DNA of 64,000 bases from Flavobacteriaceae bacterium UBA3339 (GTDB taxonomy: Bacteria > Bacteroidota > Bacteroidia > Flavobacteriales > Flavobacteriaceae), in the NCBI GenBank assembly GCA_002360925.1, contig DERN01000008.1, forward strand, positions 1-64,000, in the 5' to 3' direction. The notes under the pieces were generated by a model. The model was given only the letters and a program-made list of their open reading frames with translations. It searched no databases and was not told the DNA's origin. Every line of letters starts with the position of its first letter. The stretch's first letter is position 1. A program made the position numbers and the translations under genes. Below are positions 7,811 to 15,964 of the stretch, piece after piece.

Positions 7811-8638
7811 ATGATATCAATAGGTACTTTCAATACATTAAAAATCGCGCGCAGAACCAATGTAGGTTTATTTCTTACAGACGGAAATCAAGATGTTCTT
7901 TTACCGAAAAAGTATATTCCTAAAATTTCTGAAATAGGAGATGAGCTGGAAGTTTTCGTTTATTTAGATCACGAAGAGCGTCCGGTTGCCACAACTTTAG
8001 AACCTAAAATTTATTTGAATGAATTCTCTTTACTGAAAGTGAATTACGTTAACGATTTTGGCGCTTTTATGGATTGGGGATTAGAAAAGGATTTGTTTGT
8101 TCCGTTTAGAGAACAAGCGCGCAAAATGAGTGAAGGAAATTACTATATTGTATATATGTATATGGACGAAAAGACGAATCGCTTGGTTGGATCTTCGAAA
8201 TTAAATCAGTTTTTAGATAATAAGAATTTGACCGTTTCGGAAGGAGAAGAAGTTGATTTGATCGTTTCGCACATAACCGATGCCGGAATTAATGTAATTA
8301 TTAATGAAAAGCATAAAGGATTGATGTACAAAAATGAAGTTTTCGAGGATTTAAGAACGGGAGATCGAATTATTGGATACATCAAAAATATTCGTCCTGA
8401 TGGAAAAATAGACGTTTCGCGTCATAAATTAGGTTTCGAAAAGGTTTCGGATAATGCGACTAAAATTCTGGAAGAATTGAACTATAATAACGGTTTTTTA
8501 GGGTTGAATGATAAAAGTCATCCAGACGAAATTAAAACCGTTTTAGGAATGAGTAAAAAAACATTTAAGCAAACAATTGGAGTTTTATATAAGGAACGTA
8601 AAATTTTAATTGAAGAGAACGGAATTCGTTCGGTTTAA
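7811..8638 (+). CDS. cvfB: S1-like RNA-binding protein of the CvfB/YitL family
   Basis: The 275-residue protein has the CvfB layout: tandem S1-type OB folds (N-terminal ARRTNVGLFLTDGNQDVLLPKKYIP; central VNYVNDFGAFMDWGLEKDLFVPF; third LIVSHITDAGINVIINEKHKGLMYKNEVF) and a C-terminal winged-helix segment (GFLGLNDKSHPDEIKTVLGMSKKTFKQTIGVLYKERKI). Family members bind RNA and affect virulence gene expression in staphylococci; the role in this lineage is not known. I chose the ATG at 7811 (MISIGTF) over an in-frame TTG upstream, because a TATTTTTG -7 box at 7787-7794 overlaps that longer form. Confidence 0.9.
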   Translation: MISIGTFNTLKIARRTNVGLFLTDGNQDVLLPKKYIPKISEIGDELEVFVYLDHEERPVATTLEPKIYLNEFSLLKVNYVNDFGAFMDWGLEKDLFVPFREQARKMSEGNYYIVYMYMDEKTNRLVGSSKLNQFLDNKNLTVSEGEEVDLIVSHITDAGINVIINEKHKGLMYKNEVFEDLRTGDRIIGYIKNIRPDGKIDVSRHKLGFEKVSDNATKILEELNYNNGFLGLNDKSHPDEIKTVLGMSKKTFKQTIGVLYKERKILIEENGIRSV

Positions 8639-8648
8639 ATGTTAATTT

Positions 8649-8680
8649 TTTGATAAAATAATTTTAATTCTGTATATTTA
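8649..8680 (+). promoter_or_regulatory. candidate promoter of the KTSC lipoprotein gene
   Basis: TTTG at 8649-8652, a 20-base spacer and TATATTTA at 8673-8680 resemble the Bacteroidota TTTG / TAnnTTTG promoter (one mismatch in the last base). The -7 box lies within the left arm of the palindrome at 8665-8709. Confidence 0.5.
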
Positions 8681-8709
8681 ATACGCTAACAATTAAATAT
8701 ACAGAATTA
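8665..8709 (+). repeat. 18-bp perfect inverted repeat ending at a start codon
   Basis: The arms TAATTCTGTATATTTAAT (8665-8682) and its exact reverse complement (8692-8709) flank the nine-base loop ACGCTAACA. The right arm ends on the A of the ATG at 8709. The palindrome overlaps the probable -7 box and transcription start, so it looks more like a protein-binding operator than an RNA hairpin. Confidence 0.85.
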
Positions 8710-9080
8710 TGAAAAAGACTTTACTTTTAGTTTTTTGTGTAACCTCTTTGCTTGCGTGCAACAGTAAAACAGATTGTTCTGATTTATCGGGAACTTATAC
8801 CACTTTCGAAGAAGCCCGTAAAGATATAACCAAAGCTAATTATCCTGTAAAGCACATTCAATCAACTCCGGAAAGTTCTTGGATTAAACGAATTGAATTT
8901 TACAGTTGTAATGGAAAAGAAGGATATTTAGTTATTTATACAACCCGAGCTGAAGAATATATTCATGAACATGTTCCGATTGCGATTTGGGAAGAGTTTT
9001 CAAAATCTACATCAAAAGGATCTTATTATAACACCAATTTGGTCAATCGATATGTTTTCGAAATAAAGCCACAAGCATAA
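8709..9080 (+). CDS. KTSC-domain lipoprotein
   Basis: A 123-residue protein with a lipoprotein signal peptide: hydrophobic stretch LLLVFCVTSLLAC with the lipobox LLAC, so the mature protein would begin at Cys17. After a short linker, residues about 53-120 match the KTSC domain (SSWIKRIEFYSCNGKEGYL, then YIHEHVPIAIWEEFSKS, then SKGSYYNTNLVNRYVFE), a small domain of unknown function named for a C-terminal Lys-Thr-Ser-Cys signature in other members, which this copy lacks. It is probably anchored to the outer or inner membrane. The gene starts directly at the end of a long palindrome. Confidence 0.75.
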   Translation: MKKTLLLVFCVTSLLACNSKTDCSDLSGTYTTFEEARKDITKANYPVKHIQSTPESSWIKRIEFYSCNGKEGYLVIYTTRAEEYIHEHVPIAIWEEFSKSTSKGSYYNTNLVNRYVFEIKPQA

Positions 9081-9176
9081 ATTGGTATATAACTTGTATG
9101 TATTATTGCGCGAAATCTTTCAAAAGATATGGTAATCATTGATTATTAATTTAAATTTACGCGATAATATATACAA

Positions 9177-10001
9177 ATGAAAAAATACCTTTATATAATT
9201 CTGGCTTGTTTATTTTTTGGAAATGCGAATGTTCAAGCACAAATCGACGATACCAATATGGACGAATTGGTTATCGACAAACTTTCACGTGCGAATATCA
9301 TCGAAATTATTAAGAAAGTACGCAACCAGATGTATAATAATTATGCTTCTAACAATTATAAATATTTTGTTTCGCATCAAGCAACAATTAATGATACAGC
9401 ACAATTATTAAAAACCGATTTAATGTACGATGTTTCGATTAATCTTAAAAACAAGAAAATAAACAAAAGCCTTGTAAAAGATTCTAAGAATAAAGTAGCA
9501 ATGGATTCGGTGTTTTTTAATCGTTATTCGGGAAATGATTCGCCTATGTATTGGCTTACCGAAATTGTGATTCGAAAATATGTAAACGTTCCGGAACTCG
9601 ATTTTTTTAATAATTTTAAAGATTATATGTTTGAGCGAAAGCTAAAAAACGGATTATATACGATTGAGTTTTATTCGGAACATTTTTATGAAGGATATTT
9701 TCAGTACGATAAGAACTTTAATCTTAAAAAAATGGAGTTCGAGTTGTTAAAACCATATCCGATAGATCACAGCCAGTCGAGAAACGGAAAGTTTATGTTT
9801 GAAAAGAATTGGATTTATAAACGTGAAAAAGTTTCCATAACATTTAATACAAATAACGAAGGAAAAAACGTTGTTGATGAATTAAAAGCGTACGAAGAAA
9901 TTGAAGATTATAATTTTACACGATTTAATTCTTTAGGCGAAGTTTTAATAAAAGATATAGATTTAGATTTTAAATCGAATTTGATTTTTAAGAAGATGTA
10001 A
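9177..10001 (+). CDS. secreted protein of unknown function
   Basis: The 274-residue product starts with a Sec signal peptide (MKKYLYIILACLFFGNANVQAQ, cleavage after AQAQ-like VQAQ). The mature region, rich in Lys, Asn, Tyr and aromatic residues, looks like a beta-rich periplasmic or outer-membrane-associated protein; segments such as GLYTIEFYSEHFYEGYFQYDKNF resemble beta hairpins. I recognise no domain. It stands alone between the KTSC lipoprotein gene and a bidirectional terminator shared with pheT. Confidence 0.7.
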   Translation: MKKYLYIILACLFFGNANVQAQIDDTNMDELVIDKLSRANIIEIIKKVRNQMYNNYASNNYKYFVSHQATINDTAQLLKTDLMYDVSINLKNKKINKSLVKDSKNKVAMDSVFFNRYSGNDSPMYWLTEIVIRKYVNVPELDFFNNFKDYMFERKLKNGLYTIEFYSEHFYEGYFQYDKNFNLKKMEFELLKPYPIDHSQSRNGKFMFEKNWIYKREKVSITFNTNNEGKNVVDELKAYEEIEDYNFTRFNSLGEVLIKDIDLDFKSNLIFKKM

Positions 10002-10002
10002 A

Positions 10003-10038
10003 AAAAATCCAGAGTTTTAATAAACTCTGGATTTTTAG
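10003..10038. terminator. bidirectional terminator between the unknown secreted gene and pheT
   Basis: A long stem (AAAATCCAGAGTTT paired with AAACTCTGGATTTT, loop TAAT) with A and T tracts on both sides can end transcription of both convergent genes. Confidence 0.85.
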
Positions 10039-10052
10039 TATTATGAATAAAC

Positions 10053-12488
10053 CTATCTTAATTCAGCTTCAAACTCATTTTGTAATTGTGTCTGAATTTT
10101 CGACATAATTTTTTCAATCTGAGTATCGGTTAGTGTTTTATCTTTGTCTTGCAATTTCATGCTAATTGCGTACGATTTTGTTCCTTCAGGTAATTTATCA
10201 CCTTGGTAAACATCAAATAACGAAACGTCTAAAATCAAGTTTTTATCAACTAATTTAACTGTTTTGTAAATATCGGCAAACGAAACTTCGTTTTTAATAA
10301 GTAAAGCTAAGTCACGTTTTACAACAGGATGTTTTGGGATTTCGGCAAATTTAATTTTGCTCGAAATTACATTTAAAACAGCACTCCAATTAAAATCAGC
10401 AAAATAAACTTCTTGTTTAATATCGAAGTTTTTCAAGATTGATTTTCGAACAGTTCCAAATTCTACAATTTTTCTATCACCTAAGAAATACGAAATACCT
10501 TCAGCAAAAATTGCACTTTCGTTTGGTTGTGTTGTAATTTTTTTAATTCCTAAACGATCTAACAAAGCGTCGATATATCCTTTAAAAAGGAAAAAATCAA
10601 TTGCATTTGTAGGTGAATTCCAGTTTGTTGGCATTACGTTTCCGGTTGCCCATAAACTAAAATGTTTGTATTCTTCAAATCCGTTTAAGGTTTTAGCGTA
10701 CGATTTTCCGAATTCAAAATATTTTAAATCCGATTTCTTTCTGTTTAAGTTGTATGAAATAGATTCTAATCCGCCAAATAATAATGTTTGACGCATAATA
10801 GATAAATCGTTACTTAATGGATTTAAAATATGTACTTGTTTGTTTGGGTTCAAATCATCAACCAATTCAGAATATTCAGAAGTTGTAAGCGAATTCGCCA
10901 TGATTTCATAAAACCCTTGACTTACCAACTGATTTGCTACAATATTTTGAACTTTATGATCGTCGGTTTTAGAACTATTTGCAACAGTTGCATTGATTTT
11001 AGAACCTGTTTTGATGTTGTTAAAACCGTAAACACGTAAAATTTCTTCAATAACATCGATTTCTCTTTGAACATCAACACGATAAGGCGGAATCGAAAGA
11101 CCTAATCCTTTATCTGTGATATTTGTAACTTTAATATCTAGTGAAACTAGGATTTTTTTGATGACATCATGAGGAATTTCTTCTCCTAAAATCTTTTTTA
11201 CATTGTTATAATTTAAGAAAACAGCAAAATCTTCTACTTTCTTAGGATATAAATCGGTGATATCAGATGTGATTTCTCCGTCAGAAATTTCACAAATTAA
11301 AATAGCAGCATGTTTTAAAGCATAGCTGGTAATATTTGGATCGATTCCACGTTCAAAACGGAACGAAGCATCTGTAGAAATTCCGTGTCTTTTAGCTGTT
11401 TTACGAATGCTAACCGGATTAAAATAAGCACTTTCTAAAAAGATAGAAGTTGTATTTTCGGTAACGCCCGAATGTTGTCCGCCAAGAACTCCTGCCAAAC
11501 ACAACGGTTGGTTTTCATCGCAAATAACAATATCTTCTTCGTGTAAAGTACGCTCAACTCCGTCTAACGTTACAAATTTAGAACCTGCCGTAGCATTTTT
11601 TACAATTACTTTACTTCCTTTCATTCTCGAAGAATCGAAAGCGTGTAAAGGTTGCCCTAATTCGTGTAAAACATAATTTGTTGCATCCACAATATTATTT
11701 TTAGGAGTAATTCCAATCGCTTTTAAACGATTTTGTAACCATTCAGGCGAAGGTTTTACTTCAATTCCTGAAATAGTAACACCACAATAATGAGGAGCTA
11801 ACTTAGAATCTTCTACTAAAATATCGTATTTTAAAGTGCGTTTTTCAACTTTGAATTTACTTACACTTGGTGTAATTAATTCGGAATAGGTGTTTTGCGG
11901 ACGACTTTGAATTAAACCTGCTCTTAAATCGCGTGCAACTCCCCAATGACTCATAGCGTCAGCTCTGTTTGGAGTTAACCCAATTTCTAAAACAGAATCA
12001 GAATAGATTTCAAACACTTCAGAAGCTGGAGTTCCTGGTTCTAATTTTTCGTCTAAAACTAAAATTCCGTCATGACCTTCGCCTAAACCTAATTCGTCTT
12101 CGGCACAAATCATTCCGTAGCTTTCTTCGCCGCGAATTTTACCTTTTTTAATAACGAATTCGTTTCCTTCTTTATCATATAAAATGGTTCCGATGGTTGC
12201 AACAGGAACTTTTTGTCCTGCGGCTACATTGGGCGCTCCGCAAACAATTTGAACAGGAGCTTCGCCATTTCCTAAATCAACTTTTGTAATTCGAAGTTTA
12301 TCTGCATTTGGATGTTGTTCGCACGAAATTACATGACCTACAACAACACCTTTTAAACCACCTTTTAAACTTTCAAATGATTCAATACCTTCAACTTCTA
12401 GTCCTAAATCGGTTAAAATTTCGGCTGTTTCTTCTGGATTTGTGTCTAACTTGATAAATTGTTTTAACCAGTTATATGATATTTGCAT
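10053..12488 (-). CDS. pheT: phenylalanine-tRNA ligase beta subunit
   Basis: The 811-residue protein is the beta chain of the alpha2-beta2 phenylalanyl-tRNA synthetase, which charges tRNA-Phe. Visible in order: N-terminal strand-helix MQISYNWLKQFIKL, the tRNA-binding OB domain (about 40-150, VVGHVISCEQHPNADKLRITKV), the B3/B4 editing region (about 210-390), the B5 domain (about 400-475), the catalytic-like core, and the C-terminal FDX-ACB anticodon-binding domain (KHPVVKRDLALLIKNEVSF to the end). Length fits the family. The alpha subunit gene is not adjacent. The genes downstream (DCC protein, mutS2) are transcribed in the same direction but lie upstream of it. Confidence 0.97.
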   Translation of the reverse strand: MQISYNWLKQFIKLDTNPEETAEILTDLGLEVEGIESFESLKGGLKGVVVGHVISCEQHPNADKLRITKVDLGNGEAPVQIVCGAPNVAAGQKVPVATIGTILYDKEGNEFVIKKGKIRGEESYGMICAEDELGLGEGHDGILVLDEKLEPGTPASEVFEIYSDSVLEIGLTPNRADAMSHWGVARDLRAGLIQSRPQNTYSELITPSVSKFKVEKRTLKYDILVEDSKLAPHYCGVTISGIEVKPSPEWLQNRLKAIGITPKNNIVDATNYVLHELGQPLHAFDSSRMKGSKVIVKNATAGSKFVTLDGVERTLHEEDIVICDENQPLCLAGVLGGQHSGVTENTTSIFLESAYFNPVSIRKTAKRHGISTDASFRFERGIDPNITSYALKHAAILICEISDGEITSDITDLYPKKVEDFAVFLNYNNVKKILGEEIPHDVIKKILVSLDIKVTNITDKGLGLSIPPYRVDVQREIDVIEEILRVYGFNNIKTGSKINATVANSSKTDDHKVQNIVANQLVSQGFYEIMANSLTTSEYSELVDDLNPNKQVHILNPLSNDLSIMRQTLLFGGLESISYNLNRKKSDLKYFEFGKSYAKTLNGFEEYKHFSLWATGNVMPTNWNSPTNAIDFFLFKGYIDALLDRLGIKKITTQPNESAIFAEGISYFLGDRKIVEFGTVRKSILKNFDIKQEVYFADFNWSAVLNVISSKIKFAEIPKHPVVKRDLALLIKNEVSFADIYKTVKLVDKNLILDVSLFDVYQGDKLPEGTKSYAISMKLQDKDKTLTDTQIEKIMSKIQTQLQNEFEAELR

Positions 12489-12554
12489 TGGTTTGTTTTT
12501 TAAAGCACAAATATACGGATTGCCGTACGTTTGATGAAATTATTTGATTTTAAT

Positions 12555-12977
12555 TTAAGATAAAAATTTTTCTCTTATTTCGGGAGAAGGGATCGGACAT
12601 TCGTCTTTTTTCCCGAACCATTTATATCTATTTTTAGCGAAATTATTATATGCGATATCCCGAAGTTTTTTCGGAATTATTTTACCAATTTGCAACAAAG
12701 GATAGAATCCGTTTAATTGTTTTACAATGTGTAAAACCGCATCACTTTCGGTATAATAAGCGTAACCTGGCTGATATAAAACAATAGAATCGGTTGTTTT
12801 ATTTATTCCCAAATACTGTAAAATTTCGTGACCTAATGTTGATTGAAGCGAAGCAAAAACAAAACGATTTTTAGTATCGGCTTTAATGATTTTTTGAACC
12901 GTATCATCGCAAAAATTACAAACTCCATCAAATAGAATTAACTGTTTATTTGTCGGTATTTTTTCAATTACACTCAT
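12555..12977 (-). CDS. DCC family thiol-disulfide oxidoreductase-like protein (DUF393)
   Basis: A 140-residue protein of the DUF393/DCC family, named for its motif, here LILFDGVCNFCDDTVQKII with a CxxC pair near residue 20. Further conserved parts are FASLQSTLGHEIL, DSIVLYQPGYAYYTESDAVLHI and a C-terminal YKWFGKKDECPIP with another Cys. Members are predicted thioredoxin-fold redox proteins; the substrate is unknown. I chose the ATG at 12977 over an in-frame TTG inside mutS2, giving a four-base gap after the mutS2 stop and implying translational coupling. Confidence 0.85.
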   Translation of the reverse strand: MSVIEKIPTNKQLILFDGVCNFCDDTVQKIIKADTKNRFVFASLQSTLGHEILQYLGINKTTDSIVLYQPGYAYYTESDAVLHIVKQLNGFYPLLQIGKIIPKKLRDIAYNNFAKNRYKWFGKKDECPIPSPEIREKFLS

Positions 12978-12981
12978 GTTT

Positions 12982-15156
12982 TTACTTTTTACGTTCAACC
13001 ATTTCTAATTGTTCTAAAGCTACTTTCGATGTAAAAAAGCCGTAATTAACCGTTGCTTTGTTTTTTTCGATTACATCAATAACGCCCACCGCTTTTCCTT
13101 CAATCATTCGAACTCGATCACCTACTTTTAAAACAAAATTAGTTTTATTAGCTTGCTGTATTTGCTGTTCTTTTTGTTTTTTCTCTTTCTTTTCGGTGCG
13201 AATTTTTTCTAATTTTTGTTCAACTTCTTCCTTAATTTTCTGTTCTTGAACTTCTTTTTGTTTCTTTTCTTTTATCGAAATTTTCTTGCGTTTTGAATTT
13301 TCAATTTCGACTGTTTTCAACAATTCTCCAATCAATACTTTTTTATCTCGATTGTTGAAATATTTTTCCGACAAATCATCAAATCGCTGTCCTAAATAAA
13401 TTAAACGTTGATTTGCATCGTATAGTTCTTGATAACGTTCTAATTTATCCTGAATTTTCGTGTTGATATTCGACAATTTGGTACTTTCTTCACGAGCACG
13501 TTTTTCTTCTTCTTTTAGATTTTCGGACGTTTTTTCTAAACGAGAACGTTCCTTTTGAAGATTTGCAATCGTTTTATCGAATCGAACTTTATCTGTTTCG
13601 ACTTTCTTTTTAGCACGATTAATCAATCCGTACGGAATTCCGTTTTTCTGCGCAACTTCAAACGTAAACGAACTTCCAGCCTGTCCTAAACTCAATTTAT
13701 ACATAGGTTCTAACGATTTTTCGTCGAACAACATATTGGCGTTTGTAGCATTTGGCAACTCATTTGCCAGAATTTTTAAGTTGGTGTAATGCGTTGTGAT
13801 AATCCCGAAGGCTTCACGATCGTAAAACTCTTCCAAGAAAACTTCAGCCAATGCACCACCTAATTCTGGATCAGAACCAGTTCCGAATTCATCAATTAAA
13901 AACAAGGTTTTATCATTACATTTTTTAAGAAAGTAATTCATGTTTTTTAATCGATAACTATACGTACTCAAATGATTTTCGATCGATTGATTGTCGCCAA
14001 TATCGGTTAAAATACGATCGAATAAAAAAGTTTCGCTACGTTCGTGAACAGGAATCAACATACCGCTTTGTAACATTAATTGTAATAAACCGATGGTTTT
14101 TAAAGTGATAGATTTTCCGCCTGCGTTTGGTCCCGAAATTACAATAATGCGTTCTTCGTTTGTTAATTTTATAGTTTGCGGATACGTTTGTTTTCCTTTT
14201 AATTTATTGCTTAAAAATAAAATAGGATGAAAGGCATCGCGAAAATACAAGCGCTTTTCGTTGGTTATATTGGGTAAAATTCCATTTATTTTATCGGCAT
14301 ATTTTGCTTTTGCCGAAACGATATCAATATGCGCCAAAAGCTCTTGAAAAATAATTAAATCTTCGTGAAACGGACGAATATCGTTTGTTAACATTTTTAA
14401 AATACGCATAATTTCTTCGCGTTCTTCGTATTCTAAATTACTTAATTCGCGCGAAAATCGAAACGTACTTTCGGGTTCAATATAAACAATACTTCCTGTT
14501 TTTGACTGACCTAAAACCGAACCTTTCACTTTGCGTCTATGCATTGCCAAAACAGCTAAAACGCGACGATTTTCTACAATCGATTCTTTAATATCGTCTA
14601 AATATCCGGCAGAATTATATTGCTGTAAAGCAACACCAAAACTTTGATTTATTTTTCCGCGAACAATCTGAATATTTTGTCGAATTGCCTTTAAATCAAT
14701 CGATGCAGTATCTTTTATTTCGCCATATTTATCTAAAACCTGTTCGATTTTTTGAAGAATAATTTTATTAGGTTCTGTAATCGTGGTACTTTGATAAAGT
14801 GCGTTGTAATATTCTTGAAATTTCTTTAAAAACAAAATCATTTCGTTTGTAGTATTCACTAACGAAGCAATTTTTTTAAATCCCGAAGCTTCTAAAAAAC
14901 TATCTTCAATGCGCAACATTTTTAATTCGTTCGAAATAGGATCAAAATAATGACTTGGAATGGCATTTTGGTTACTAAACGACGAAACATATTCGGACGT
15001 TTGCTTTAATTCTGCCAGCAAAAAATCCTTATTTGTAAAAGGTTGTATGCGTAAAGCGTGATCTTTACCCAAATCGGTTGTGCACAAATCACTGATTTGT
15101 TCCAATATCGTGTTGAATTCTAAATCTTGTAAGGTTTTGTTAGAAATCGATTTCAT
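12982..15156 (-). CDS. mutS2: MutS2-family ATPase
   Basis: The 724-residue protein has the MutS2 layout: N-terminal helical core domain, a long clamp/coiled-coil, the MutS-type ATPase (Walker A VISGPNAGGKSITLKTIGLLQ near 345; Walker B LFLIDEFGTGSDP near 425; then TTHYTNLK), and a long charged coiled-coil (about 530-680). The C-terminus is a short KOW/SH3-like segment (VGDRVRMIEGKAVGVIDVIEKNKATVNYGFFTSKV). The usual Smr nuclease domain (LDLRG, HGxG motifs) is missing, in keeping with the flavobacterial short form as I know it. MutS2 proteins act in recombination control or ribosome rescue rather than mismatch repair. It is co-transcribed with the DCC gene downstream. Confidence 0.93.
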   Translation of the reverse strand: MKSISNKTLQDLEFNTILEQISDLCTTDLGKDHALRIQPFTNKDFLLAELKQTSEYVSSFSNQNAIPSHYFDPISNELKMLRIEDSFLEASGFKKIASLVNTTNEMILFLKKFQEYYNALYQSTTITEPNKIILQKIEQVLDKYGEIKDTASIDLKAIRQNIQIVRGKINQSFGVALQQYNSAGYLDDIKESIVENRRVLAVLAMHRRKVKGSVLGQSKTGSIVYIEPESTFRFSRELSNLEYEEREEIMRILKMLTNDIRPFHEDLIIFQELLAHIDIVSAKAKYADKINGILPNITNEKRLYFRDAFHPILFLSNKLKGKQTYPQTIKLTNEERIIVISGPNAGGKSITLKTIGLLQLMLQSGMLIPVHERSETFLFDRILTDIGDNQSIENHLSTYSYRLKNMNYFLKKCNDKTLFLIDEFGTGSDPELGGALAEVFLEEFYDREAFGIITTHYTNLKILANELPNATNANMLFDEKSLEPMYKLSLGQAGSSFTFEVAQKNGIPYGLINRAKKKVETDKVRFDKTIANLQKERSRLEKTSENLKEEEKRAREESTKLSNINTKIQDKLERYQELYDANQRLIYLGQRFDDLSEKYFNNRDKKVLIGELLKTVEIENSKRKKISIKEKKQKEVQEQKIKEEVEQKLEKIRTEKKEKKQKEQQIQQANKTNFVLKVGDRVRMIEGKAVGVIDVIEKNKATVNYGFFTSKVALEQLEMVERKK

Positions 15157-15244
15157 TTATAAATAGCTATCAAAACATCAAAGTTACAAACAAAATATTA
15201 TTTAACGGAATAAGTATTAAATTTGAAGTTCAAAACACAAGGAA

Positions 15245-15901
15245 ATGAACAGCTGGAAAGAATTTATTGCTGCGGAAGCTTCTAAGGATTATTATATACA
15301 ATTAAAGGAAATAATTGATCGTGAATATGAAAACGAATTGATTTATCCGCCAAAAGATCATATTTTTAATGCTTTTAAATATTGCCCGCTCGATAAAGCG
15401 AAAGTCGTAATTTTAGGACAAGATCCGTATCATGGAGCAGGGCAGGCGCATGGTTTAAGTTTTTCGGTTAATAAAGGAATTCCGTTGCCACCTTCGTTGC
15501 GAAACATTTATGTTGAATTACAAAACGATGTTGGGTTTGTAAATCCTATGCATGGCGATTTAACAGATTGGGCTCGACAAGGCGTTTTGTTATTAAATGA
15601 TGTTTTAACGGTAAAAGCCGGAAAAGCTGCGAGTCATCAAAAATTAGGTTGGGAGCAATTTACCGAACATGCTATTTCGTTTTTATCAGAACGAAAAGAA
15701 GGTTTGGTTTTTATATTGTGGGGAAATCACGCATTTAAAAAAGGGAAAAATATAGATCGATCGAAACATTTGGTTTTAACAAGCGGACATCCATCGCCGA
15801 TGAGCGCCAATCAAGGAAAGTGGTTTGGGAATCGTCATTTTTCTTCAGCAAATAATTATCTAATTCAAAACGGAAAAACGCCAATTAATTGGCAGTTATA
15901 A
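15245..15901 (+). CDS. ung: uracil-DNA glycosylase, family 1
   Basis: The 218-residue enzyme removes uracil from DNA in base-excision repair. Signatures are present: VVILGQDPYHGAGQAHGLSFSV near residues 57-76 (the catalytic Asp within GQDPYH), the uracil-binding LLLNDVLTV segment, and HPSPMSANQGKWFGNRHFS near 181-199 (catalytic His and the minor-groove Leu/Ser region). Length is the standard for the family. It is divergent from mutS2 across about 90 bases. Confidence 0.97.
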   Translation: MNSWKEFIAAEASKDYYIQLKEIIDREYENELIYPPKDHIFNAFKYCPLDKAKVVILGQDPYHGAGQAHGLSFSVNKGIPLPPSLRNIYVELQNDVGFVNPMHGDLTDWARQGVLLLNDVLTVKAGKAASHQKLGWEQFTEHAISFLSERKEGLVFILWGNHAFKKGKNIDRSKHLVLTSGHPSPMSANQGKWFGNRHFSSANNYLIQNGKTPINWQL

Positions 15902-15920
15902 AATATATTTGAAGACTTAA

Positions 15921-15956
15921 TAAAAATTCCCAATCTTAATTGGGAATTTTTATTAA
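15921..15956. terminator. bidirectional terminator between ung and the beta-barrel gene
   Basis: AAAATTCCCAAT / ATTGGGAATTTT with loop CTTA, flanked by A and T tracts, separates two convergent genes. Confidence 0.85.
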
Positions 15957-15964
15957 TATATAAG

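Noticed and set aside
9100..9176. Possible palindrome or riboswitch before the 9177 gene (GCGCG and CGCG pieces)
   Set aside because: The arms do not match over a useful length and no known riboswitch core is visible.
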